Origin: Rhizaria sp. SCN 62-66
Lineage: Eukaryota; Rhizaria, unplaced
Assembly (NCBI GenBank): GCA_001724265.1
Contig: MEDY01000073.1
Span: 62,001-126,000, forward strand
DNA: 64,000 nt
Reading direction: 5' to 3'
The notes below the pieces were generated by a model that saw only the letters and a list, made by a program, of their open reading frames with translations, searched no databases and was not told the origin of the DNA. Below, piece after piece: positions 41,251 to 52,625 of the stretch. The translations under genes were made by a program, and so were the position numbers. Numbering within the stretch: position 1 is the stretch's first letter; every line of letters begins with the position of its first letter.

Positions 41251-44200
41251 TTACTCGCGGCGCGGCTCCATCTCGGGGAAAAGACTGATGACAGCGTCCT
41301 CAGTGATGCTAATGGCCATGTGGTGCAGCAGGTTGCGCGACTGCGTGAGCTCGTACAGCTTCTGCGCCGCGCGCTCGCACGCGTTCTTGCCGAACGCCGT
41401 GGCAACCGCGCGCGGGATGGCCTTGGCGAGCAGCACGCGCACGGCCTCGCGGTCCGCCTCAGCCTGCGTGACCGTGAGCGGCGACGCGGCAACATAGGGC
41501 TGCAGCGGCCAGATGGTCGACGCCAGCCAGTCGACCCCCTTGGCTACGCTCGCGGGCGCCGTCAGAGAGAGCAGCGTTGTCGCCACAAGGCTCGCGCCCG
41601 AGGCCTGGATCACGGTCTTGACCAGGCGCGAGATCTGCCGCCGCACCCAGCCCGAAGAGCGGAGTTCGAGCACCTCGTCCAGCAGCCGCAGCATGGCGCG
41701 CATCGCCAGCGCCTGCGTCTGCGCCTGCCGCACCATCGCGTCGTGCTCCACGCCCGGCAGGTGCGCCGAGAGTAGCGCCGCAACCTGCATCTTAATCCCG
41801 TCAATCACGCGGTGCCGCCGCGCCGTCGGCAGCGCGCGCGTCGCGGCGAGGGCCGCACGCTCCGCGCGCTTGCGTTGGCGCATGACCTCGCGCGCCGTGT
41901 TGCGCGCGTCGCGGCGCCGCTTGTAGGCCTGCAACAGCGCCGCAAAGGCCTCGGCGTGCGCGCGCCAGTAGCTGTGCTTGCTGGCCAGCGACTCTTCCAG
42001 CTGCTGCCGCGTCAGCGTCGCCGCGCCGCGCTGCCCAGCTCCGCTCGGCGCGGGCTTCGCGCCGCCGTCGAGGCCCGCGAGCGCGGCGCGTACGGCAGTC
42101 ATGAAGGCCAGCTGCGTGCGCGCAGAGGGCGCGGCGCTGGGCGCGGAGCCGGCGTGGACGTCGAGCGCGATGGGCGACGGGGCGGGCGTCGCGGATACGC
42201 CAAGCGCAACCACCGAGTTCCACATGTCCAGCGATAAGAGGCGCGATGGCTGGTCGGGCTGATCTTTCGCGTCGGCAGCGCCCTTGCTCCCGGCCTGCTG
42301 CTGCTGTTGTTGCTGCAGCTGCTGCTGCTTTTGTTGCTGGAGTTGCTGCTGTGTAGGGCCAGCCGCAGTCTTAAACGCGTTTGACTGGCCGGGTGTCTCG
42401 AAGTAGTGCTGACGCTCAACACTCAGCGGACGCAGGGCCGTACCATGCGCAGCAGCCTGTGCAGCGGCAGCGGCAGCTGCGCGCGCGGCGGCGGCCACGC
42501 GCTGCTGCTGCTTCTCACGTGCCTTGGCCGCCGCCGCAGTAGCCGCGGCGGCGCCAACGGGCTTGAGGCGGAGCAGCTCGGCGACGGAGCTGCCCTTGGC
42601 ATTGGCGCCGACGACGACCGCGGCGGCCGTGGACTCGCCGCCCTCGAACGTGTCTGTCAGCGGTGCGCGCTCTGACAGCGCGCTCGAGTAGAAGGACGGC
42701 GCCAGGATGGGCTCCTCGGCGAAGAAGCCCGCGGGAATGTCCAGGTCCTCGCTCACGGGCGCCAGCGCGGCGCCGGGTGCGGGCGTGGCCGAGAAGCCCG
42801 CCGCGCCGGCGCCACGGGTCGGCGACGCGAGCGCGGTCGCGGGCGACCACTCGAGCGCGGAGCGTGCAGCGAAGTTGTCGTTGGCGCCGCCTCTGCTGGA
42901 GGAGCCCTTGGCGCCGGGGCGCGGGAAGGCCCCGGCCGAGTTCTCGCGGGAGAAGCTGGGGGGGTGCGCCACCCCGCCCGCGCTCACCGCCGACGCGCTG
43001 CGGACAGAGCCGAAGGAGCTGGCGCTGGAGGCGAGCAACTCGGAGGGCCAGGCGACGCCGTTGTCGGCGCCATAGCCGCCCACGGCGACGGACTCGGCGC
43101 GCATGCGGCGCACCGCCGTCTCCGCAGCCGCGGCGGCAACGTTGGTGAAATGCGCCACCAGCGGGTTGCTCTGCGCCGCGCCGCCGAGCGCGCCGACGCT
43201 GTTGCCGTCGGTGGACGACGCCGACACCGGGGACAGCGCCAAAGCGCCGCCCGCGCTGGCGTTGCCGTCGGCGCCGCCGACGACGTTGACGCGGATCGAG
43301 TCGCTCGACGCGCTCGACTGCATGCGCGACGCCTGCGACGCCGCCAGTGTCCCGGCGTCGTCGCTAGGCGAGCGGAACGCGGCGTCGTCCAGCGCAGCGT
43401 CAGTGGACCGCGCCAGCAGGCTGTACGCGCCCGCGGCCGTGTGTGACGTCTCGTTGGGCAGCTGCTGCGGGCCAGCCGCAGGCGCCGAGGTAGCGTACGC
43501 GGCGGCGGCGGCGGTCGTCGCGGCGGCAGCGCGCGCGGGCAGCGGCTGCGTGAGCGGCTGGAAGAAGGCGAGCAGCGGCTGCGCGGAGCAGAGGACCTCG
43601 TGCGAGCACACGCGCGTGATGTAGGCCTGGAGCTCGAGGCGGCGCGCCTGGATGAAGGGCGCGTCGAAGGAGCCGAAGACGCGCTTCGTGGGGAAGTGCG
43701 CGAGCGGTGCCGCGGCCACGGGGTCCAGCGAGCCCGCGCCCGGGAGCGCGGCGGGCGGCTTGGCCAGCGCGGGGAAGAGCTTTAGCAGCGCGTCGTGCAG
43801 CGCCTCGAAGTGCGAGTAGCGACGGTAGATGACCCAGCGCAACGGGTATGCGACGCCGGGCAGCGTCGCCGCCAGACAGAGCTCGTAGGCCACGAACGGC
43901 TTGTGCCTCTGGTCGAACTGCGTCGTGGCGCCCGAGATGATGACGGCCATCTGCGCCGCGCGCACGCCCAGCGACGCGCGCAGCGCGGCCCAGTCCTCAG
44001 TCCACAGCCCCTGCCAGTAACGCACGTTCTGGTACATGTGGAAGCCGAACGGCAGCGGCACGCGCTCCAGCGCCTCGCCCGCCGACGCCGTCGTCATTGC
44101 CGACGCGGCTTTGGCGGGGGGCTCGGCCGCAGCCGTGGCGGCAACCGAGGCAACGCTGCCCGCGGCGCCGGCAGCAGCCTGTCCCTCGGCCCGTCCCTCG

Positions 44201-46896
44201 GCCTGGAGTGCGGCGGCGTCGGCGGCCTGCGCCGACTCGGCGGCGGCGACGGCTGCCTGACGCCGGCGCGCGGCCTGGCCCGCGGCCGCGTCGGCCCACG
44301 ACGAGCCCGCGCCCGCACCCGCGCCAGCGCCACCGATCGAGCCGGAACCGGAGACGGAGCTGGGAGAGGTCGCCGACGAAGTTGCAGCCACAGCGGCCGC
44401 GATCGCGGCAGCGGTGTGGTCGTCTGCGGACGCAGTGGTGGAGCCGCTGGTCGAGTTGGCGAGAGAGAGCGTCTGCACGGCCTGCGCGTCCGCGGCGACG
44501 GCCGCCGCCGAGGTGGGCGTGCCCACGTTGCGCGGCGACTTAGATGTGAACTGCGCCAGCGTCATCACCGCCGAGTCGCTGTCCACCAGCCCAGCGCCAG
44601 TGGCCGGACCGGAGCCCGAGCCCGAGCCGGAGCCTGAGCCGGAGCTTGTGGAGCTGGTGGTGGCGACAGGCGAGGTCGCAATCTGCTTTCTCTCGGTGTT
44701 ATCGCCCGCGCCATTGTTCGCTGCTGTGTCGCAGCCGCTCATTGTGTTGGACGTCGCGAGGGTGAGCTCGGTGATTGCCTTGGCGGGCCGCTGCTGCTTG
44801 CTGCCGTTGCCGTTGCCGGTGTTCTCATCCTCATCGTCCTCCTCGTCGTAGAACTCGTCGTAGCCCTCGGCGATGCGCCCCACACCGCCCGCGCCGGCGC
44901 CTGCGACCGCGCCGGGGACGGCAAAGGAGGGCCGCGCGTGGACCGAGGCGCGGCGCGGGGCCGTGAACTCGTTGAAGGCCGCAGTCACCACGTCCACGCT
45001 CGCGCTGGGGCTCGGCGCCGCGCATCCGGGGCTGGTGCAGTCAACCTCCGCGCCGCTGGGGCTCGCCGCCGCGGACGGGGACTGCGACGCGGCCGCAGCA
45101 GCGGCGGCGGCGGCGCCCGACTCGGCCGCGGTCACGCTCGCGGTCGCGCTGGGCTGCGGCTCCGGCGGCTCGCTCTGCGCGGCCGCGGCGATGGCGGCGA
45201 GCTCGGCCGCCGTGTAGATCATTGCGTCCGAGTCGCCGAAGAGGTCCGCGAAGTTCTGCTGCAGCAGTGCGTCGTCCTCAGCGTCGGTGCCCAGCGCGTT
45301 CTCCTCGTCGTTCTCGCCGCCCTCCGCGCCGCCGCCGCCGGGCCCGCGCGCGGCGTCGCAGTCGCTACCGTCGCTGTCGTCGGCCTCGCTGTCGTTCACG
45401 AACTCCAGCTCGTCGCCCGCGGCGCCGTGGCGGCGCCGGCGCGCGCGGTCGTGCTCGGCGGGCAGCGGGACACCCGCGGCGGCGGCCTGCAGGGCCTCGC
45501 TGGTGTGCGCCTGGCCTAGGTCAGGCCCGGGGCCCGCGCGCTTGAGTCGCATCTGCCGCTCCAGCTGCCAGTTGAAGACGCGCGCCATGAGCTCGCCAGA
45601 GTCCGCCCCCAGCACTCGCTCCGCAGCCTCCATCGCCTCGCGCGCCGCCGCGTCCGCGCCGGAGGCCACGCCAAACAGCGACACGGTCACGCCGCCCGCG
45701 GCGCCGCTTGCGCCGGAGGCGGAGCCGTTGGTATTGTTGCCGTTGAGATTGTTGAAGCTGCCGGCCGCGCTGGGCGACGCCGCGCCCGACGGGTCAGAGC
45801 CCGAGCCGGAGCCGGCTCCACTGGCAGCGCCCGCAGCGGCGGCGCCGTTGGCGGAGCCCCACCCGGAGGGCGCAGGAGAGGCGAGTCCGGCGGCGGCCTG
45901 CGCGGCGGCGGCGGCGTCGCCCCCAGCCGCGGCCACGGCGGCGGCGGCTGCGGAGGCGACCTGCTGGCGGTAGTTGTGGCCGGCTTCCCAGAGCGCGACG
46001 CCCTCATCGGGCGACACGGAAGAGTCCCGCAGCAGCGCGCGGACCTCCTGCGCGGAGCAGCCCTGCGCGTAGCCCAACAGCACGCGCAGCAGCAGGGGGT
46101 TGTTGCGCGCGGGCTGCGCGAACTCGAGCGTCTTGGCCAGCACCGTGTTGACCAGCACCTCAGTCAGCATCGTCATGAGCGCCGCGCAGCTGCGGTCCGA
46201 AGCGCCCAGTAGGCGGTGCAGCAGCGCGGGCACGAGCCGGTACAGGTACGTCGTGAGCGCGCGCGCGTCGACTGCGCCCGGGTGCATCGTGGGGAACTGC
46301 GTGCAGTCGCGGTGCGCCGTGTATACGGCCTCGCGCGGCGACAGCGGGACAGGCTCGCCGCGGTGCCGCGCCGCCGACTGCGCGACCTTAAGCGCCGTGG
46401 TGGCCGTCCACGCCGTGTTGGCCGGGTCCGCCACAATCGCCCCGCGCAGCGCCTCCTCCGCGCGCGCGGCCGCCGAGGTAACCAGGAAGTGCGCCCAGTC
46501 AATGTGCGCAGCGCGCATGGCCACGGTGCCCACGCAGCGGTCCGCGATGGCGCGGATGTCGTTGAGGAGCGTCTCGTTGTGCGAGATTGAGGGCACGTAC
46601 CACGTCTCGACGTAGTACGCGATGCAGAACTCCACGACGCGCCACAGCGAGGACCGCAGCGCAGGATCCGCCACCGTGTCGTCCAGCGTCAGGTACCGCT
46701 CGTGCACCACGGGCGGCGCGTCGCGCACGCCCGGGCGGCCGCCGCCGCCGCCGCCGCGCTCTGAGTTGCGCGACGAGTCGCCGGCCTTGGCCTCGATGGC
46801 GAGAACCTAGAGCTCGCTGAAGTAGACCATTAGGTACGCGGCAACGCACACGGACGCCACAATCAGGGCGCCAAACTCGAACAACAGTGAGAGCAT
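41251..46896 (-). CDS. PXA-PX-Nexin_C sorting nexin, SNX13/14/25-like (in-frame TAG at codon 30)
   Basis: Predicted membrane-anchored sorting nexin; SNX13/14/25 and yeast Mdm1 relatives tether the ER to endosomes, vacuole or lipid droplets. It has 1,882 codons from the ATG at 46896. Residues 2-26 form a hydrophobic N-terminal anchor (FGALIVASVCVAAYLMVYF). Codon 30 is TAG, and the frame then runs unbroken to TAA. A PXA domain spans about residues 65-250 (SLWRVVEFCIAYYVETWYVP; FLVTSAAARAEEALRGAI). A PX domain spans about 970-1110, with VIYRRYSHFEALHDALLKLF and FPTKRVFGSFDAPFIQARRL for phosphoinositide binding. A Nexin_C domain spans about 1745-1880 (WVRRQISRLVKTVIQA...STIWP). Low-complexity linkers include a Gln tract near 1515-1535. 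No RGS domain was recognised. Starting downstream of TAG would lose the anchor typical of the family. Confidence 0.88.
42295..42355 (-). repeat. Poly-Gln tract in the sorting nexin linker
   Basis: CAG/CAA-rich on the minus strand, encoding Gln with Leu and Lys. Confidence 0.8.
46807..46809 (-). other. In-frame TAG codon 30 of the sorting nexin
   Basis: On the minus strand the frame reads MVYFSEL-TAG-VLAIEAKAGD. TAG comes directly after the membrane anchor and about 35 codons before the PXA domain. Confidence 0.82.
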
Positions 46897-48607
46897 GGTG
46901 CGCACGGAGAACGGCGAATGAGACGCGATGAAGAAGAGGGAAACAGAAACGAAAGGGGGCCGCAGCCGCGAGTGTCGGGGCGCTTAGGAGGAGAGCTGAG
47001 TGATGCAAGTGGGATGCTTCGGTGACAAGGTGTGCCCTGAGGCTGGTTTCCAAGGAAACTGTGTGGTTTCCTTCCTGGGAGCGAGACAACGGTCGTATGA
47101 CGATGTGACGAAGAAGAGAACAGAGTTACGATATTCGGATGAGTGGGGTTTCAGGAGCACGACTGCGAGATACTACCAATGACTGGCGGATATAAAAGAG
47201 TTGTGCCATGCACTATACAGCATTAGATAGTTATACATCACTATTTGAGGTGTATATCCTGTTTACCGGGTGCGAAATACGGCGTTAAAGTTAGGGGTGT
47301 GGTTGCCACGAGGACAACACACGCCCTTCCATGACATGTGTGAGGCGCGAATCTACGCACACAATAGCAGTTTCGTCAGTTCGTATTGAAACACCAAATG
47401 TAAAAGATGTTGTCAAACACGTTCACTGACCTTGACTACACAATACAACGATCAAAGCAATCGCTCCAGCAGTACTAATTGAGAGGTACGTCACCGTCCC
47501 GGCTTGTCACCAGTTTTTTCGGTACGACCGGAGCGGATCATACCGATTTATGATATTAGCAGCATACAATGGAGGGCAACAGTGGAGGACTTCAGTGCAT
47601 GTGAGATATACTATATGCACACGCTAGTTATATTTGAGAATCCAATTATAAATGAAGCTGCCATATGTCCTGGCAAGAATACGTGAGACAATCAAGTAGC
47701 TTCAGTTACGCAATTTGCTCACGCAACTAATAAAGTCAGCTAGGAAACCGACTTTACAACACACCTAACACAAACAGCATTGTTTTCCGTGTACAACGCA
47801 CTTGTTACTTTATGGATTCAACCGTTTTGCAATGCTGCGGCGCTGGTTAATGTCGAGGCGCCTGATTGTCTGACTTGAATAAATGTCATAAAATTAAGCT
47901 TAGCTATCTCACAGATCATGAGCCATAAATGAGGGTCAACACAGGTGGTTTACAAGGACAACATATAAAGCTGGCGCTTAAACATGTTTATTTGACCAAC
48001 ATACGATGTTTTAGTTATTAAGCTCATGAGTATTGTGCTAACTAAGAAGCATCATAACAAATTTTTTTTGCATCGCAACAAGTGAATCCACAAAGTTAAT
48101 CTGGGTTTTATCAATTAATTTTAAGATATTTCGTATAAATAATACATTAATATTGTTTACCGCAATATCACACTTGCTGACGTTTGTATAGCGGGTGTAT
48201 GCCTTGTTTAGTGTGATTTTTGCGCACTTGCGAAATCGTTTGTGGTGGCCTGGGTTCCTGAACCTTCTCTGCCGGCAGGATTTTGTCGAAAGAGTAATAC
48301 CAGGTCTACTTTCGACACGAACGAATCTAGATTGAATATGCGAATTAAAAGTAGCTAATGCCACTCATCTTTGAATCGTATATTTCAATTCAGTCTTAAT
48401 TGCGCTATTCTAGCCTAAACCCCACTCTAGCTTGCCGCTGCTCGTCACCTCAATCTCACCTCATTTATTTCTCACTTGTCACACACATTTCTGTCTGTTT
48501 AGTCTTCTGAGGTCTACACACGCACTTGCGCGTTTTATATCTATCGTTTACTTCTACTCTCTGTCTACCAGCCCTCTTTCCCCGCCCGCCATCCCCCTTT
48601 GCGCCCG
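46897..48607. promoter_or_regulatory. Divergent intergenic region, largest gap in the window
   Basis: About 1.7 kb between the divergent sorting nexin and RAD6 genes, so both promoters should lie at its ends. The middle is AT-rich. The 180 bases before the RAD6 ATG are pyrimidine-rich. A frame at 48038-48364 (minus) has non-coding composition and no recognisable similarity. No tRNA was found. Confidence 0.45.
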
Positions 48608-49123
48608 ATGTCGACCCCCGCTCGCCGTCGCTTGATGCGCGACTTCCGCCGTTTGCAAGTCGATCCCCCCGTGGGCGTGACTGCCGCGCCTGCTGAGGAC
48701 GACATCATGACGTGGCAGGCCGCGATCTTTGGCCCCGAGAACACGGAGTGGGAGAACGGCGTGTTCAAGCTCAAGATGACCTTCTCGGAGGAGTACCCCA
48801 ATGCGCCTCCCAAGGTCGCTTTCGTGACCAACATCTTCCACCCCAACGTCTACGCCAACGGCAACATCTGCCTTGACATCCTGCAGAACCAATGGACACC
48901 GATCTACGACATTGCGGCCATCCTGACCTCGATCCAGTCGCTGCTGACGGACCCGAACCCGAACTCGCCGGCCAACGCCGAGGCCGCGCGGTTGTACCGC
49001 GAGAACAAGCGCGAGTACCTGCACCGCGTGCAGGCCTGCGTCGAGGCCTCGTGGCAGGACGCTGATCTGGAGGGCGTCGACGACGAGGGCGACGACGCCG
49101 CAGATGCCGGCGAGGCCGCCTAA
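48608..49123 (+). CDS. RAD6: RAD6/UBE2A-type ubiquitin-conjugating enzyme E2
   Basis: Ubiquitin-conjugating enzyme of the RAD6 class, acting in histone H2B and PCNA ubiquitination in nuclear chromatin and DNA-damage tolerance. It is a single exon of 171 residues from the ATG at 48608. The N-terminus [20 protein letters not shown] is the RAD6 signature helix. HPN is at residues 78-80 and the active-site Cys is residue 88 in [10 protein letters not shown], the same number as in yeast and human enzymes. [16 protein letters not shown] also matches. The extra tail (about residues 152-171, [17 protein letters not shown]) is acidic, like that of yeast Rad6 and unlike the human proteins. It ends at TAA, followed 12 bases later by AATAAA. 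Confidence 0.97.
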   Translation: MSTPARRRLMRDFRRLQVDPPVGVTAAPAEDDIMTWQAAIFGPENTEWENGVFKLKMTFSEEYPNAPPKVAFVTNIFHPNVYANGNICLDILQNQWTPIYDIAAILTSIQSLLTDPNPNSPANAEAARLYRENKREYLHRVQACVEASWQDADLEGVDDEGDDAADAGEAA

Positions 49124-49489
49124 GCGGCGTGCATCAATAAAAGAAGGCGGTTGTTGATTGGTTTGTTACACAGTGCAGTGGTTTTTTAATGATTGTTTAG
49201 GTGCGCAATGAGTGAAGATGCGCATTATGGCGGGGGTAATTACAATAAATATATACTCATTTTGAATTTATTCAGTTATTTGCGACTTAGGTCTTGAGAT
49301 ATTCAATAATTCAAATTGAGTTTCTGTTAGGTGACAAATTTATTATTCAGAAGTAACAATATGCGCGCGGTACACATTGGTCATTGTCCATTGTACATGT
49401 GCGCCTCATTCACCACATAGCCCGTCTCGAGCGTTGCAGTTCGGGCCACTGCATTGTTGAACGTTCAGCTTTTATTATTCCGTCGATGC
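49124..49489. other. Intergenic region between convergent genes
   Basis: About 365 bp of AT-rich sequence. AATAAA at 49136-49141 is a candidate polyadenylation signal for RAD6. Nothing else was seen. Confidence 0.5.
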
Positions 49490-50413
49490 TCAGGCCATCA
49501 AGGCGTACGTATGCATGGGCAGCTTGGCCGCCAGTGCCCGCACCCGCGCAGCAGCCTCCGTCGCCGCGCGCGTGGCCGCGGTCGGAGCGACCACGGGCGT
49601 GGCCACAGTCAATGCGGCAGCGGCCGCGGCAGGGGCAGCGGCGTCGGCCGCGCCCGCGCTGCTGTCCTCGAACGAGCCGAAGTCGCCGAAGTCTTCCTCC
49701 TCAGCAGCAGGAGCTGCAGGCGCGGCAGACACAGGCGCAGCAGGCGCAGCAGGAGCAGCAACGGGGGCGGGGGCGGGGGCAGCGTCGTCGTCGAAGGCGC
49801 CAAAGTCGCCGAAGTCTTCTTCATCTTCGGCCTTGGCGGCGGGCGGCGCCGCGACGGCCCCGGCAGCGGGGGCGGCCGCGGCGGCGGGGGCTGCGGCAGC
49901 GGGCGCCTCATCGTCGAAAGCGACGTCGAACGCGCTGTCGTCGTTGCCGCCGCCGCCGTTGTCACCGTTGCCGTCAGAGTCGGGCGAGTTGATGAAGTCC
50001 TCGAAAGACAGCGACGTCTCCAGCCCGGCGTCGTCGGCCGCGGCCGCCGCAGACGCGGTCGCCAAGGCGGGCACGATGGACGGCACCGACGACTTGGGTT
50101 TGGTCGCCGGCGCGGCCGCAGCGGCGGCAGGCTTGCTCTGGGCACTTGCACTCGCGGTCGCGGTTGCGGTCGCGTGCGTGTCGATCTTGTACTTCTTGGC
50201 GAACTCGCTGAGCATGTCCTGCGCGTAGACCGCGCTGCGGCCGTCGTCCTGAGCGACGGTCACGCCGCGGTCCTCGTCGTAGATGTCGTCCTCGTCCGCC
50301 AGCGCGGCGCCCGCAGCTCCGAGGTCTTCGTCGCCGCCCGGCGCGGGCAGCAGCCCGCCAAAGCCAGACGGCGGCGGCGCCAGCGGCAGTGCGCTCAGCC
50401 TCGCCACGGCCGA

Positions 50414-50481
<68 letters not shown>

Positions 50482-52625
50482 GGACCGCAACAGGGGCTGC
50501 AGTAGCAGACGCGGAGGCGGGCTCCTCGGCAGAGGCGCCCTCGAAGCCCCAGTTCTCGTCGTCGTCATCGTCTTTGTCTCCGGCGGCGACGGCGGGCGCA
50601 GGAGCAGCAGCTTCGGGCGCGCCTTCGTCTGGAGCGTCGAAGTCGCCGAACTCTTCATCATCGTCGTCATTATTGCTGTTTTTGGTGCTGCCGCTGCTCT
50701 CGGCAGCGTTGTCCACAGTCGCTGCCTCGGCAGCGGGCTCAGTCGCTGCCTCGGCAGCGGGCTGGGCAAGCGCGGCCGCGTCGGCAGCCAAATCGAACTC
50801 GGCGTCCATCGCCGCGGGAGACGCGGCCGCGCCGGAGTCCGCGGATTCGAACGCGGCGTCGCCGAACTCAGCGTCCTCGTCGTCGTTTTCGCAAACGGCA
50901 GCAGCGCCAGAGGTGGCCGTGGTGTCGACGGTGGACGCACAGCTCTCGGCCGCCGCCGCCTCGGCCGCAGCCGCCTCGGTCACCGCCGCCTCGGGCTCCG
51001 GGGCGACTGCGTCCGCCGCAGCCGCAGCTGCAGGTTTAAACTCGGTCTCCGCAGAGGCGGAGGCAGAAACAGGAGACACCTCGACCGGCGCCGCACCGGC
51101 GTAGGAGAACTCGGCGCCGCCGTCACCCGCAGCCGCAGACGCGCTGCCGCAGTCGGTGGCAGCAGCCGTGACCTCGGGCTCCGTCTCGATAGGCTCCGTT
51201 ACGCCAGCCTCAGCCTCGGCCTCGGCCTCGGTCTCGGTCTGGGGCTGGGGCTCGGTCTCTGCACCGGAGGCAGCGGCCGCGGGCTACGCAGCGGACTCCG
51301 TAGCGGCGGACTCCGTAGCGGTGAACTCCGTAGCGGCGGACTCGAACGCGGCGCCCTCAAATTCGTCGTCGTGGACCTCGCCGACGGTGGTCGCCGCACC
51401 GAGGTCAGCGGCATCGGCATCAGCATCCGCCTCGACAGCGGCCGCAGCGGCCTCAGCAGCGGCATCTTCAGCATCTGCAGCTGCCTTTGCTGCAATAGCA
51501 GACGCCTCGGCAGCGGCAGCTGCAGCAGCGGCAGCGACAGCCTCCTCCTCAGCCTTGACGCGAGCAGCCTCTTCAGCAGCAGTAGCCACCGCAGCAGCTT
51601 CTGCAGCTGCAGCTTCCTCAGCAGCAGCGGCCGCTGCGGCAGCGGCATCTTCTTCAGTCTTTTTGGCAGCCTCCGCTGCTTCTGCAGCGACCTTAGCCTC
51701 GGCAGCAGCAGCCTCAGCGGCAGCAGCTGCCACCTCCGCCTCAGCGACCGCCTTCGCCTCAGCGACCGCCTTCGCCTCAGCGACCGCCTTCGCCTCAGCG
51801 TCCGCCTTCGCCTCTGCTGCCTCAACCTCCGCCGCATCAGCAGCCTCTGCGGCGGCGGCAGCCTCTGCGGCGGCGGCAGCCTCTGCGGCGGCGGCAGCCT
51901 CTGCGGCGGCGGCAGCCGGCAGCCTCTGCGGCGGCGGCAGCCTCTGCGGCGGCGGCAACCTCTGCGGCGGCGGCAGCCTTTGCGGCGATAACGCGCGCCG
52001 TCTCAGCTTCTGCCTCAACAGCCATGCGAGCCGCTTCGGCCTCCTGCTCGGCCTTGATGCGCGCCGCCTCAGCTTCTGCCTCGGCAGCAGCCGCGGCATC
52101 AGTCTCGGCCTTAGCTTCGGCAGCCGCCTTAGCCGCAGCATCAGCTTCAGCTTTTGCAGCAGCCGCCTCGGCCTCGGCCTTTGCAGCAGCTTCCGCATCA
52201 ACGATTGCAGCTGCGTCGGCGCTCACTGCACCCGCGGCATCGTCAAAGCCCCATCCCTCCTCCTTGTCGCCAGCGGTGAGGGGTGCCACAACAGGGGCTG
52301 GTGCCACGACGGACTCTATGACAGGATCGGATCCCGCTGGAGAGGCTTCGAAGTCGCCAAAGTCATCGTCTTCGCTAGCTACATGCCCCATAAGACTCAC
52401 TGCAGCAGCTGGGGTAGGAGCAGGCGATGCGGGGGTTTCCGGCACGGCAGCGGCCGCCTCATCAAAGTCGAAGTCAAAGTCCTCTTCCTTGGCAACTGCT
52501 TTGTCAGCATCAGCAGGCGCTGGAGCGGGAGCGGAAGCGACATCAGGGCTGGCAACACCGTGCTGCACTGAAGGCTGGGTCGGCACTTCGTCGTCAAAAC
52601 CGAAGCCCCAATCTTCCTCAGCCAT
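49490..52625 (-). CDS. Acidic FGDF-motif protein, likely clathrin-adaptor accessory (in-frame TAG, frame slip in repeats)
   Basis: A protein of about 1,040 residues from the ATG at 52625. It carries many short acidic aromatic motifs in Ala/Pro-rich disorder: DDFGDFEA, EEFGDFDA, EDFGDFGA and EDFGDFGS, plus EEDWGFGF, EEGWGFDD and ENWGFEG. FGDF fits the known ligand consensus of AP-1 gamma-ear and GGA GAE domains (aromatic-Gly-Pro/Asp/Glu-aromatic), as in aftiphilin and gamma-synergin. I infer a trans-Golgi or endosomal adaptor accessory role. The middle (about 51300-52200) is an Ala/Glu/Lys helix of AEAK/AAAEA repeats. Two interruptions occur: a +1 frame change inside an 18-bp repeat array near 51925, explained by seven extra bases, and an in-frame TAG at 51286-51284. 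It ends at TGA. Two separate genes are possible if the frame change is real. Confidence 0.7.
50414..50480 (-). repeat. GCGGGC hexamer tandem repeat
   Basis: About eleven near-perfect copies of a six-base unit, read on the minus strand as alternating Ala-Pro, in the FGDF protein. This is a likely site of slippage and length polymorphism. Confidence 0.9.
51284..51286 (-). other. In-frame TAG codon of the FGDF protein
   Basis: On the minus strand the frame reads ATESAA-TAG-PAAASGAE. The same frame extends for more than 300 codons before it and about 597 codons after it. Confidence 0.75.
51738..51800 (-). repeat. 18-bp tandem repeat (AVAEAK)
   Basis: Three to four copies of an 18-bp unit containing GCCTTCGCCTCAGCGACC on the plus strand, encoding Ala-Val-Ala-Glu-Ala-Lys. 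Confidence 0.85.
51838..51975 (-). repeat. 18-bp tandem repeat with a 7-bp irregularity
   Basis: About seven copies of GGCAGCCTCTGCGGCGGC. After the fourth copy there is an extra GGCAGCC (about 51920-51926), which shifts the reading frame. Upstream and downstream copies encode the same Ala/Glu pattern in different frames. Confidence 0.88.

Noticed and set aside
46726-46728. Start of the sorting nexin at 46728
   Set aside because: The codon is GTG. The true ATG at 46896 adds the family-typical membrane anchor through the TAG codon.
48247-48285. Possible tRNA from a GGTTCCTGAACC palindrome
   Set aside because: It does not match the B-box consensus on either strand and no cloverleaf can be folded around it by eye.
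48038-48364. 108-residue gene on the minus strand
   Set aside because: The codon composition is that of the AT-rich gap and no similarity was recognised.
51838-51975. CRISPR-like array
   Set aside because: The repeats are directly adjacent, without spacers, and encode an Ala/Glu helix in a eukaryotic gene.
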